From: Bacteroidota bacterium
GTDB taxonomy: Bacteria > Bacteroidota > Bacteroidia > Flavobacteriales > Weeksellaceae
Assembly: GCA_023460855.1 (NCBI GenBank)
Contig: JAEWOS010000033.1
Location: 12,904-76,903, forward strand
Direction: 5' to 3'
Length of the DNA: 64,000 nucleotides
The notes below the pieces were generated by a model. It did no database searches, was not told the DNA's origin, and saw only the letters and a program-made list of their open reading frames with translations. Below, in pieces: positions 1-7,885 of this stretch. Position 1 is the stretch's first letter, and the number at the start of each line of letters is the position of its first letter. The translations under genes and the position numbers were made by a program.

Positions 1-132
1 AATCAGGTGTGCGATACGCATGGTAAGAACACGTGTTTTTCCGGATCCGGCGCCTGCCAGAACCATCAGTGGTCCTTCAATAGTGGTCACAGCTTCGTAC
101 TGTGCTTCGTTAAGCCCTTTCAGATAATCCAT
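1..132 (-). CDS. uvrD: UvrD/PcrA-type DNA helicase, N-terminal fragment (runs off left edge)
   Basis: Only the first 44 codons are in the window. The translation begins MDYLKGLNEAQYEAV and includes a Walker A loop, AGAGSGKTRVLTMRI. This is the Q-motif plus motif I arrangement that opens superfamily 1A helicases such as UvrD and PcrA, which unwind DNA in nucleotide-excision and mismatch repair using ATP. The ATG at 132-130 fits the usual short N-terminus of the family. The gene is divergent from mnmE. On its strand a TAAATTTG element (the + strand reads its complement at 162-169) lies upstream of the start and is a likely -7 promoter element. RecB-like or Rep-like SF1 helicases cannot be fully excluded from so short a piece. 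Confidence 0.8.
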   Translation of the reverse strand, partial: MDYLKGLNEAQYEAVTTIEGPLMVLAGAGSGKTRVLTMRIAHLI

Positions 133-405
133 TAAAAGAAATAATTGAAAAAATAAGATTTCAAATTTACAAAATTAGCAACAGAATTTCTGTATGATGA
201 TTATTGCAGTGTTTTTCTTCCGGAATGCAAATGGCGCGGTGAAAAGAAGGAAAAACCGCATTCCAGCCCGGATTGCAGCGGAAATCCTTTTTTGTAGAAC
301 GGAAAAGCAGTTGCCAAAAAAGATTGCAGCGTAAAGCCGGTAGTTGCGTGAAAAATGTACGGATGTGCGTGCTGCCAAAAAAATAATAACGGAGATAAAA
401 AACTT

Positions 406-413
406 TAAATTTG
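406..413 (+). promoter_or_regulatory. -7 element TAAATTTG of mnmE, possibly leaderless
   Basis: TAAATTTG matches the Bacteroidota sigma-A consensus TAnnTTTG. It ends five bases before the mnmE ATG at 418, so transcription would begin at or within a few bases of the start codon. No TTG is seen at the expected distance upstream. Confidence 0.45.
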
Positions 414-417
414 CAGT

Positions 418-1806
418 ATGGGCACTGACACAATATGCGCGCCGGCAACGGCAAACGGAATGGCTGCGATTGGCGTAATACGGACTTCCGGACCTGAAGC
501 GGTGGAAATAACCAACAAAATTTTTAAGGGAAAAAACCTCACGAAAGCGAAGTCGCACACCGTGCATTACGGCCATATTATGGATCGCGAAGAAACGATT
601 GATGAGGTGATGGTTACCGTGTTCCGGGCTCCCAGGACTTTTACCGCTGAAGACAGCACGGAAATTTCGTTTCACGGATCGCCGCATATTGCAAAAAGAA
701 TTCTGGAAGTGCTCACCGAAAACGGCGCGAGAATGGCTAAGCCCGGTGAATTTACCATGCGCGCTTTCACCAACGGCAGAATTGATCTTGCACAGGCGGA
801 ATCTGTCGCTGATCTGATCGCTTCTGAGAATGAAGCTTCGCGGAAAGTAGCGCTGAACCAGCTGAAAGGCGGCATCACCAAAGAAATATCCGATTTGCGC
901 GGCGATTTGCTGAATTTCACATCGCTGGTAGAACTCGAGCTCGATTTTTCGGAGGAAGATGTAGAATTTGCCGACCGCACGGCATTAAATATGCTGCTCG
1001 ACAGAATTGAAGGTAAGCTGACCTCACTGATCGACACTTTTCGCTATGGAAACGCGGTAAAAAACGGTGTGGAAGTCGCAATAATCGGAAAACCGAATGC
1101 CGGAAAATCCACACTGCTCAACGCTTTGCTCAAGGAAGAGCGGGCCATTGTTTCGGATATTGCTGGAACCACGCGCGACACGATTGAGGAAGTGCTGCAT
1201 ATTGAAGGAACGGCATTCCGGTTTATCGACACTGCCGGAATCCGGGAAACCAGCGATGCGATTGAAAAAATAGGTGTTGCAAAGGCCAAGGAAAAGATTG
1301 CGTCTGCAAAAATTCTGCTTTATCTATACGATGAATTCGATTCCACGCCGGAGGAAGTCATCAGTTTTGTAAAGGAGTTCTGGCGTGAAGATCTGAAGAT
1401 TATTCTGCTGCACAATAAGATCGACCTTCAGGAAGAAAATTCCACCTACGCTTTCGACGAAATTCTAAGAATGCAGCTTTTCCCAATATTTACGGATACG
1501 ATTATTCCACTCTCTGCGAAACATGGAACTGCGATTGAAGATATCAGAAAAGAGCTGTCGCGTTATGTTCAGGAACTCGAATCCTCAGAAACTGCGGTGA
1601 TTACCAATCAGCGACATTTCGACGCGCTGCAGAAATCCCTCGAATCTGTAAGACGCGTAAAAGCAGCTATTTCCCAAAGTTTCCACACCGAACTGCTCGC
1701 TTATGAACTGCGTTATGCATTAGAACATCTGGGTGAAATTTCCGGCGAGTTCACGAATGACGAAGTATTAGGGAATATATTTTCGAAGTTTTGTATTGGG
1801 AAGTAA
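418..1806 (+). CDS. mnmE: tRNA modification GTPase MnmE (TrmE)
   Basis: MnmE works with MnmG to install carboxymethylaminomethyl or related groups at U34 of tRNAs, in the cytosol. The 462-aa product has the expected three parts. The N-terminal folate-binding domain starts MGTDTICAPATANG, and FHGSP and KPGEFTMRAF follow near residues 85-115. The inserted G domain has G1 GKPNAGKS at 224-231, TTRD near 251, DTAG at 271-274 and the G4 motif HNKID near 345. The C-terminal helical domain ends in FCIGK, whose cysteine is the conserved MnmE C-terminal motif. Length is normal and the ATG at 418 gives the standard N-terminus. It is convergent with the next gene, 5 bp apart. Confidence 0.97.
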   Translation: MGTDTICAPATANGMAAIGVIRTSGPEAVEITNKIFKGKNLTKAKSHTVHYGHIMDREETIDEVMVTVFRAPRTFTAEDSTEISFHGSPHIAKRILEVLTENGARMAKPGEFTMRAFTNGRIDLAQAESVADLIASENEASRKVALNQLKGGITKEISDLRGDLLNFTSLVELELDFSEEDVEFADRTALNMLLDRIEGKLTSLIDTFRYGNAVKNGVEVAIIGKPNAGKSTLLNALLKEERAIVSDIAGTTRDTIEEVLHIEGTAFRFIDTAGIRETSDAIEKIGVAKAKEKIASAKILLYLYDEFDSTPEEVISFVKEFWREDLKIILLHNKIDLQEENSTYAFDEILRMQLFPIFTDTIIPLSAKHGTAIEDIRKELSRYVQELESSETAVITNQRHFDALQKSLESVRRVKAAISQSFHTELLAYELRYALEHLGEISGEFTNDEVLGNIFSKFCIGK

Positions 1807-1811
1807 TTAGT

Positions 1812-3518
1812 TTACGAAGCCAAAATACTTCTCAGTTTCACCGCAATCCTTTCTCCCGCGGTATCGCAAAAATCGAGTCCGGAATAATCGGGATTCAGGC
1901 CGCCTATAAAGGGAACTGCCATGATGTACAGACTCGGATTTGCCACGCCGAAACTGTCCTGCGCCTGAAAAAAATCGTTGATAGACAGGCCGGGAACTTT
2001 CATGTGATACTTGCCGGAAGCATCATGACCGCCGTTTTCGGGATCTTGTTCCTCGTATTTTTTGCCTTCCTCATTATCTTTAAAATAAAGGAATCCCGGA
2101 CTAACAGTTCCATTTTTGAGGCCGCTAAAAGGCAGGTCGTTGAAAAGCAACGCTTTTTGTCCGATCGCATCTACAAACAGTTCATATTTTTTGGAAAATT
2201 TCTGTCCGTTTTCATCGGTGAAAGTGATTACGGCACCTCTTTCATCTGCCGGCTGAATTTCGCTGTCGTCCCCAACTGCATTTGATGTAATTAAACCTTT
2301 TTCATACAGCGCCATAATTTCATGATACGACGATTGAGGCAACGAAGCAATAATAATGGAAATAAGCGGCATCAGCGTTTTTTTTAAGCGCAGCATATCT
2401 TCAGCGCTGAAATGTTTCGCGGGGTAATTCACGGCGTAACTGAAAGCGGAAAGTGTTTCTTTCCACACTACGGACTGTTGGCGATGTAAGGATTTTTCGG
2501 CTTCCTGAAACTCGGCTTTGAAGAGCGTAAAACTGTCGAGGTCTTTCCTGATCTGCAGCATTTTTTCCACAAATTCTTCGATGCTCAGCGCTTTAATTTC
2601 CTCATAAAATTCAGGATTTTTTTGATTGATTAAATTCTTGAAATTGCGTTCGAACACATAATCCAGATCCACAAAACCGCCATGCTTATCCTTGTACTCA
2701 TAAATTTCCTGCAGATTCATCGTCCAGTCAGATGAAAAAGCATCATCTTCGCAATGGAAACGCAGTGCAGGCAGAAAACCCCTCAGGGAAAACAGGTCAA
2801 TTCGGAAGTCCGGACTGTCCTCATTTAAAAAATACTCATAATTTCCGTCGTCATCTTTCTCGAAATGACCGTTTGCCCGCGCCAAAGTTTTAATAGCGTC
2901 AATTGCGGTTAACGATGCACCACGAACCGCGACCCGAAAATTGGCATTCAGGCTTAATTTGGAAGGCGGATAAGGAGAATCAAACCAGCCTTCCTGTTTG
3001 CCTTCATACTTTTTCGGCCAGACATGTCCGGTACAGATAATGACGATCTCGCTCTGGAATTTTTGATCTCCGGCGAAAATTTTATAGGAATCCATGCCGT
3101 TGTCTGGAAGGATATCCAGCACTTCTGTGTCTGTCAAAACTTGCACCTCAATTCCAAGTGATTTTGCCAGTCCGGTATATTTTTTAAAGCTGTATTCCAG
3201 GAAATCTCCGAGCAGTCTTCTCGGAATCACTTCATACGGATTCACACTTCCATTCTCGCAAAAGTTTCCAAATTCATCGGTGGGAAATTTACCGATATAG
3301 GTTTCGAAATCTTCGTGCATCTGAGGTAACTCATTGGCTGAAACGTTCGCTACATGCTCATTTTCTGCACCCAGTGCTCCATACGGCATTCCCACGCCAA
3401 GCCTTTCGTTTTTTTCGAATATCAGAATCGTTTTTAGGAGCAGTTCGTATTTCACGATATGCTTGAGCATAAAAAGCGCAGCCGGACCTCCGCCGATTAA
3501 GGCTATTGTTTTATTCAA
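1812..3518 (-). CDS. FAD/NAD(P)-binding protein (NAD_binding_9-like)
   Basis: The 568-aa protein starts MNKTIALIGGGPAALFMLKHI, a Rossmann dinucleotide-binding loop (GGGPAA) at residues 9-14. A second signature, IVIICTGHVWPKKY, lies near residue 160, and a conserved VRGASLTAIDAIKTL near 195 marks the family of large FAD-NAD(P)-binding proteins (PF13454-like). A C-terminal block, GGLNPDYSGLDFCDTAGERI, closes the flavin domain. These features suggest a cytosolic flavoprotein oxidoreductase; the substrate is unknown. The ATG gives a start directly before the binding loop. Base composition is like its housekeeping neighbours. It is convergent with mnmE. Confidence 0.85.
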   Translation of the reverse strand: MNKTIALIGGGPAALFMLKHIVKYELLLKTILIFEKNERLGVGMPYGALGAENEHVANVSANELPQMHEDFETYIGKFPTDEFGNFCENGSVNPYEVIPRRLLGDFLEYSFKKYTGLAKSLGIEVQVLTDTEVLDILPDNGMDSYKIFAGDQKFQSEIVIICTGHVWPKKYEGKQEGWFDSPYPPSKLSLNANFRVAVRGASLTAIDAIKTLARANGHFEKDDDGNYEYFLNEDSPDFRIDLFSLRGFLPALRFHCEDDAFSSDWTMNLQEIYEYKDKHGGFVDLDYVFERNFKNLINQKNPEFYEEIKALSIEEFVEKMLQIRKDLDSFTLFKAEFQEAEKSLHRQQSVVWKETLSAFSYAVNYPAKHFSAEDMLRLKKTLMPLISIIIASLPQSSYHEIMALYEKGLITSNAVGDDSEIQPADERGAVITFTDENGQKFSKKYELFVDAIGQKALLFNDLPFSGLKNGTVSPGFLYFKDNEEGKKYEEQDPENGGHDASGKYHMKVPGLSINDFFQAQDSFGVANPSLYIMAVPFIGGLNPDYSGLDFCDTAGERIAVKLRSILAS

Positions 3519-3861
3519 TGTAAATTATTCTTATGAAATTTCTTCTACCCTCAGTCATTAAATACATCAAATAAAACATTAATGATTTCTGGCGATCCCA
3601 TCATTTTGATCTAATAGAAAAATTAAATTATTCGCATTCAAAAATAATCTATTAAAGTTCTGAAGATTTTAGTAATTCGGCAGCATTGTTATAATATTGA
3701 GGGAAAAAGAAAAAAATACAACTGTCTTGAACTTTTGGAAGCTGGAACTCTCAGTCAGCGGCGGCTTTGGCGCTCGAACAACGGTGGCGTCGAGAATGGG
3801 ACACGGTGGCTGAGGCTCTCGAAGCCACAGATAATCAGTATCTTTATCCAAACTAACAACC
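3519..3861. other. Intergenic region with palindromic repeat, no gene seen
   Basis: This 343-bp stretch has no convincing coding region. Its right half carries degenerate copies of the dispersed palindromic repeat described at 3806-3828, in a GC-rich block starting near 3735 that differs from the AT-rich left half. Confidence 0.6.
3806..3828. repeat. Palindromic dispersed repeat, left of GIY-YIG gene
   Basis: The arms GTGGCT and AGCCAC bracket a GAGGCTCTCGA core, so this copy can fold as a short hairpin. It belongs to the same family as 4335-4358 and 4168-4187. Together they bracket the GIY-YIG gene. Confidence 0.6.
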
Positions 3862-4212
3862 ATGAAAGGTTTCATGTATATTTTACAATGCTGCGACGGC
3901 AGCTATTACATTGGCAGCACCAATAATTTAGAATTACGAATTATTCAACATCAAAATGGCGAAGGAGCTAATCACACCAGAAAACGTTTACCGGTCAAAC
4001 TGCTTTATTTCGAAGAATTTGACAGAATAGATCAGGCATTTTATCGTGAAAAGCAGATCCAGGGCTGGAGCAGAAAAAAGAAAGAGGCGCTGATAAATGG
4101 GATGCCGGAACAACTAAAAAAACTAGCTGAATGTATGGATGAAACCCATTGTAAAAATAAAACTGGCTTCGACTCCGCTCAGCCGCCAGCAAGGAATTCT
4201 GATCAGATGTGA
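3862..4212 (+). CDS. GIY-YIG domain nuclease
   Basis: The 116-aa product carries the GIY-YIG signature near its start: MYILQCCDGSYYIGSTNNLE gives the GIY-like (MYI) and YIG strands. It is followed by the usual RIIQHQNGEGANHTRKRLPV with the basic catalytic region, and an E/Q-rich YREKQIQGWSRKKKEALI helix. This is the small single-domain type (UPF0213/YhbQ-like) found widely in bacteria. The true domain ends near residue 92. The last ~25 residues, which include GFDSAQPP, are read from a dispersed repeat copy, so the C-terminus is probably repeat-derived. The protein is predicted to cut or nick DNA; its target is unknown. The flanking repeats suggest an association with a mobile or amplifying sequence family. 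Confidence 0.85.
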   Translation: MKGFMYILQCCDGSYYIGSTNNLELRIIQHQNGEGANHTRKRLPVKLLYFEEFDRIDQAFYREKQIQGWSRKKKEALINGMPEQLKKLAECMDETHCKNKTGFDSAQPPARNSDQM

Positions 4213-4228
4213 TTTCGGCTCCGCTCAA
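4166..4228. repeat. Dispersed repeat copies (TTCGACTCCGCTCAGCC type)
   Basis: TGGCTTCGACTCCGCTCAGC begins near 4166 and a partial copy, TTCGGCTCCGCTCAA, follows near 4213. The first copy is the reverse complement, with two mismatches over 24 bases, of the copy at 4334-4357. It is translated as FDSAQPP inside the end of the GIY-YIG gene. Confidence 0.65.
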
Positions 4229-4334
4229 TCAACATGTAGAATTTGCTTTCGGGAGCCTAAGGCAGAGAGCATCGATATAACGGTGAAATGTGTGGCTAAT
4301 GGAGTTCTTTTCCGGTTGCTGAATGAGTTTTCCG

Positions 4335-4358
4335 GTGGCTGAGCGGAGCCGAAGCCAC
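4335..4358. repeat. Palindromic dispersed repeat, right of GIY-YIG gene
   Basis: GTGGCTGAGCGGAGCCGAAGCCAC has self-complementary arms (GTGGCT/AGCCAC) and an inner GGCTCCGCT-type core. It matches the inverted copy starting near 4166 and resembles the copy at 3806-3828. Confidence 0.65.
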
Positions 4359-4361
4359 ATC

Positions 4362-4392
4362 TTGCCAACACTTCAACTTTTCCCTACTTTTG
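4362..4392 (+). promoter_or_regulatory. Bacteroidota-type promoter of the hsd operon
   Basis: TTG at 4362-4364 is followed after 20 bases by TACTTTTG at 4385-4392, matching TTG-N(19-23)-TAnnTTTG. Transcription would start near 4398, about 16 bases before the hsdM ATG. The promoter starts right after the repeat ending at 4358. Confidence 0.6.
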
Positions 4393-4413
4393 AAAGATTA
4401 CTCAAAATGAAGA

Positions 4414-5973
4414 ATGGCCAAGAAAACAACCAAAACAAAATCCATTGAAGAAACACTGTGGGATTCCGCGAATAAACTGAGGGGTTCCGTGGAATCTGCA
4501 GAATACAAACATATTGTCCTAAGTCTTATTTTCCTGAAGTTTGCCGGCGATACCTTTGAAGAAAGGCGCGAAGAACTGATCGCGGAGGGAAAAGAGCAAT
4601 TTGCTGATATGGTAGAATTCTACACCATGAAAAATGTGTTCTATCTTCCTGAAGAGGCGCGCTGGAGCTACATCATGCAGCACGCAAAACAGCAGGATAT
4701 TGCGCTGAAGATCGATACGGCGCTGCATACCATAGAACAGAGCAACCCTGCGCTGAAAGGCGCGTTGCCCGACAATTACTTTTCGCGCCTCGGGCTGGAT
4801 GTCAGCAAGCTTTCTGCGCTGCTTGATACCATCAACCAGATCAATACCATTGCCGATAAAGAGCATGACCTTGTAGGGCGTGTGTATGAATATTTCCTGA
4901 GCAATTTCGCACTGGCGGAAGGCAAGGGAAAAGGAGAATTCTACACGCCGAAAAGCATTGTAAACCTGATTGCCGAAATGATAGAGCCGTTTGAAGGCAA
5001 AATCTATGATCCGTGCTGCGGTTCGGGCGGGATGTTTGTGCAGTCGGTAAAGTTTGTGAATGAGCATCAGGGAAGTAAGAAAAATGTTTCAGTGTATGGG
5101 CAGGAATATACCAATGCCACCTATAAACTGGCGAAGATGAACCTGGCCATCCGCGGAATTTCCGCCAACCTGGGAGAAATGGCGGCCGATACTTTTTCCA
5201 GCGATCAGCATAAAGACCTGAAAGCCGATTTCATTATGGCCAATCCGCCCTTTAACCAGAAAGATTGGCGTGCGGCAACGGAACTTACGGACGATCCGCG
5301 CTGGAACGGTTATGAAGTACCACCTACAAGCAACGCGAACTATGGCTGGATTCTGCACATGGTGTCCAAACTTTCGGAGAACGGTGTGGCAGGGTTTATC
5401 CTTGCCAACGGTGCCTTGAGCGGCGACGGTACCGAAAAGGCCATCCGTAAAACACTGGTGGAAAACGGACTGGTGGAAGCGGTTGTCATTCTGCCGCGCA
5501 ATATGTTTTATACCACCGATATTAGTGTGACACTCTGGATCATCAATAAAAACAAAACGCAGCGCGTGGTGGAAAAAGGGACGGAAGTACGCCGCTACCG
5601 GAACAGAAAAGACGAAGTGCTGTTCATGGATCTTCGGGAAATGGGTGTGCCGTTCGAAAAGAAATACATTCAGTTTTCCGACGAAAACATCCGGCAGATT
5701 ACCGCCACATATCACAACTGGCAGACAGACGGCGCGTACGATAACATTCCGGAATACTGTTATGCTGCCACTACCGAAGAGATCAAAAATAAAGATTATT
5801 CACTGGTGCCGAGCAAGTACATTGAATTTGTAAACCGGGATGAAAATGTGGATTATCATGAAAAAATGACGGAGCTGCAAAATGACATCGTGAATCTCCT
5901 GAAAGCAGAACAGCAGAGCAACCGGGATTTACTGGAGGTTTTTAAAAAATTGGGATATGCTGTCGAGTTATAA
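4414..5973 (+). CDS. hsdM: Type I restriction-modification system DNA methyltransferase HsdM
   Basis: This is the N6-adenine methyltransferase subunit of a type I restriction enzyme; with HsdS it methylates the recognition site using S-adenosylmethionine. The 519-aa protein has an N-terminal HsdM_N helical domain (about 8-150), the SAM-binding motif I DPCCGSGG at 199-206, and the catalytic motif IV NPPF at 277-280. The GEFYTPKSIVNLIAEMIEPF stretch just before motif I is typical of HsdM. Length is normal. The ATG at 4414 gives the expected MAKK start. Its end overlaps the hsdS start by 17 bases, indicating translational coupling. Codon use is GC-moderate, like hsdR and unlike the cassette at 7.2-10.9 kb. 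Confidence 0.97.
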   Translation: MAKKTTKTKSIEETLWDSANKLRGSVESAEYKHIVLSLIFLKFAGDTFEERREELIAEGKEQFADMVEFYTMKNVFYLPEEARWSYIMQHAKQQDIALKIDTALHTIEQSNPALKGALPDNYFSRLGLDVSKLSALLDTINQINTIADKEHDLVGRVYEYFLSNFALAEGKGKGEFYTPKSIVNLIAEMIEPFEGKIYDPCCGSGGMFVQSVKFVNEHQGSKKNVSVYGQEYTNATYKLAKMNLAIRGISANLGEMAADTFSSDQHKDLKADFIMANPPFNQKDWRAATELTDDPRWNGYEVPPTSNANYGWILHMVSKLSENGVAGFILANGALSGDGTEKAIRKTLVENGLVEAVVILPRNMFYTTDISVTLWIINKNKTQRVVEKGTEVRRYRNRKDEVLFMDLREMGVPFEKKYIQFSDENIRQITATYHNWQTDGAYDNIPEYCYAATTEEIKNKDYSLVPSKYIEFVNRDENVDYHEKMTELQNDIVNLLKAEQQSNRDLLEVFKKLGYAVEL

Positions 5974-7195
5974 GCGGTTAGGCGATTATATCCGGCTGGT
6001 GGATGAGCGGAACCGGAATCTGGAAGTGGAAACGCTATTGGGCCTTAGCATGACTAAACAGTTCAGAAAATCAACTTCTAATGTGGTTGGTACTGACATG
6101 TCAAAGTATAAGATCGTTCGTAAAGATAGATTCGCTTGCGATTTTATGTCTGTAATCAGGGTTTTTAAACTGCCTGTAGTATTACAAACATCTGATGATC
6201 CAATTTTAGTGTCACCTGCCTATGCAGTGTTTGAGGTAATTGATGAGAATATTCTGTTACCTGAATATTTGATGATGTGGTTCCGAAGAGATGAGTTTGA
6301 TCGATACTGTTTTTTTAAGTGTGATAGTGCCGTAAGAGGTGGATTTAATTGGGAAGAATTATGCGATACTCAACTCCCTGTTCCCTCTATTGAAAAGCAG
6401 AAAGAAATCATTGCGGAGTATGAAGCAGTGGAGCAGCGCATCCGGCTAAACAACACCTTATGCGAAAAACTGGAAGAAACCGCGCAAACCCTTTACCGCC
6501 ATTGGTTCGAAGATTTTGAATTTCCGTATTCCCGTCATTGCGAGGAGCGAGGCACGAGCGACGAAGCAATCTCCTTAAACGCACTCCCAAAAGTAGCAGA
6601 AAGCAGCGCAGTTTACAAGCGGAACAATTCCCCTGACACTAATGCAGGCTACAAATCCTCCGGCGGCGAAATGGTGTACAGCGAGGAACTGGGAAAGGAA
6701 ATTCCGAAGGGGTGGAGAGTGGGTACTTTGGGGAATGAGATTGAATTTTATAATGGGAAGGCAAAACCAGCTAATTATGGGAATATTCCAGCATATGGAG
6801 GAAATGGTATATTAGATTATGTATCTGATCATAATCATGAAAATGTTGTAGTAATCGGTAGGGTTGGAGCTTACTGTGGCAGTCTTTATCTTGAAAATGG
6901 TAGGTGTTGGATAACTGACAATGCAATCAGTGCAATTAGCGCAAACATTTATTATTCCTTCTACTTACTTAGTTCCAGTAAACTAAATGAAAAAAGTGAA
7001 GGAACGGGGCAGCCACTGATAACCCAGCAAATTCTGAAAAACATTCAAATTGTTCAGCCGCCAAATGTTATTAAAAAAGAGTTTAATAGAATTGCAGAAA
7101 TTCTTCAACTCAACATCATGGGATACAAAGAACAAAACCAGAAATTCGAAGAATTAAAAAGTCTGCTGCTGGGGAAGATGGCGGTGGAAGGGTAA
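5957..7195 (+). CDS. hsdS: Type I restriction-modification specificity subunit HsdS
   Basis: HsdS recognises the two halves of a bipartite DNA site and binds HsdM and HsdR. The 412-aa protein shows target-recognition domain 1 (about 10-145), a central conserved helix (EYEAVEQRIRLNNTLCEKLE, about 154-185), target-recognition domain 2 (about 240-385), and a C-terminal helix ending ELKSLLLGKMAVEG. Both TRDs are AT-rich compared with the helices, as expected for exchanged modules. In the linker after the central helix it reads SRHCEERGTSDEAIS, a translated dispersed repeat (see the separate repeat entry), so the linker is longer than usual. It overlaps hsdM by 17 bases; the next gene begins 11 bases downstream. 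Confidence 0.94.
   Translation: MLSSYKRLGDYIRLVDERNRNLEVETLLGLSMTKQFRKSTSNVVGTDMSKYKIVRKDRFACDFMSVIRVFKLPVVLQTSDDPILVSPAYAVFEVIDENILLPEYLMMWFRRDEFDRYCFFKCDSAVRGGFNWEELCDTQLPVPSIEKQKEIIAEYEAVEQRIRLNNTLCEKLEETAQTLYRHWFEDFEFPYSRHCEERGTSDEAISLNALPKVAESSAVYKRNNSPDTNAGYKSSGGEMVYSEELGKEIPKGWRVGTLGNEIEFYNGKAKPANYGNIPAYGGNGILDYVSDHNHENVVVIGRVGAYCGSLYLENGRCWITDNAISAISANIYYSFYLLSSSKLNEKSEGTGQPLITQQILKNIQIVQPPNVIKKEFNRIAEILQLNIMGYKEQNQKFEELKSLLLGKMAVEG
6530..6574 (+). repeat. Dispersed repeat (CGTCATTGCGAGGAGCG type) read in frame within hsdS
   Basis: CCCGTCATTGCGAGGAGCGA followed by GGCACGAGCGACGAAGCAATCTCC is a common bacterial intergenic repeat type with partly self-complementary arms (ATTGCGAGGA versus CGAAGCAAT). 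It is a multiple of three in effect and adds SRHCEERGTSDEAIS to the HsdS linker between the central helix and the second recognition domain. Confidence 0.7.
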
Positions 7196-7206
7196 AAAAT
7201 TAAATT

Positions 7207-7875
7207 ATGATACAATTTTCTGAAATTCATTCATCCTATAATATATCTTGGGGACGTAGAATCGATCCATTATTTCGAATTTTAGCCAATCAAAATTATA
7301 TTGACGAATTTTTTGAAAATGGAAATCTTTTTATTTCAAGTTTTGAAAATTTTAAAATGTACGATGACGAAATGCAAGGTGATATAAGCGAAGGTCAAAG
7401 TTTAATTGGAGGCTTTGATGAAAATGGTAATGGACACCATGTTTTTTACGAAGGAGCAATGCAAGCTTATATATTATGTACAACTAAAAATTTAAGCGAT
7501 GAAGTAATCGTTGATTTTAACGGTGTTGGTGCAATAAAAATCGTGAATTCGGTTTTGTTTGCCAAAGAAATTGCAAGAAAATTACCCTTTGTAAATGTGG
7601 GTATTGAAGGGAGTTGTATTTACGTTGAATCGAAAGTGCAACATCTTGAAGATGAAAAAAATGAATTATTTCAAAAAATAAATTTTTCAAACCGAGATAT
7701 GATGAATGAAACGATAACAGCTTTGAGTAATGGGGTTGAGATTTTTATGAAGTATAAAAAATATGAACATCAAAACGAACATCGTCTTGCATGGTTTTCA
7801 GAACGAAAAATTAAAAGCGGGATAGTTGTTCATTGTCCTGAAGCAGTGCAATATTGTGAAAAACTAATGTTTTAA
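7207..7875 (+). CDS. Uncharacterised 222-aa protein of the defence cassette (DUF2971-like features)
   Basis: I do not recognise a named family with certainty. The protein has no signal peptide or membrane segment. Early in the sequence it reads LFISSFENFKMYDDEMQGD; in the middle it reads AYILCTTKNL, and near the end YEHQNEHRLAWFSE. That order (a 'shows/places in field' strand, an 'FCFT'-like strand, then E-x-RL) resembles the DUF2971 group, which is often seen in defence islands, but this is inference. Base composition is AT-rich like the following sir2 and herA genes and unlike hsdM and hsdR. It lies 11 bases after hsdS and 10 bases before the SIR2 gene, so it is probably co-transcribed and may be a third component of the cassette. 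Confidence 0.7.
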   Translation: MIQFSEIHSSYNISWGRRIDPLFRILANQNYIDEFFENGNLFISSFENFKMYDDEMQGDISEGQSLIGGFDENGNGHHVFYEGAMQAYILCTTKNLSDEVIVDFNGVGAIKIVNSVLFAKEIARKLPFVNVGIEGSCIYVESKVQHLEDEKNELFQKINFSNRDMMNETITALSNGVEIFMKYKKYEHQNEHRLAWFSERKIKSGIVVHCPEAVQYCEKLMF

Positions 7876-7885
7876 TTATAAAGTT

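Noticed and set aside
175..687. Open frame on the minus strand upstream of and into mnmE
   Set aside because: It overlaps the start of mnmE and is low in family-like sequence; the Cys/Phe/Arg-rich translation is typical of a shadow.
1791..2285. Open frame on the plus strand within the FAD-binding gene
   Set aside because: Antisense to a gene with clear motifs; no domain.
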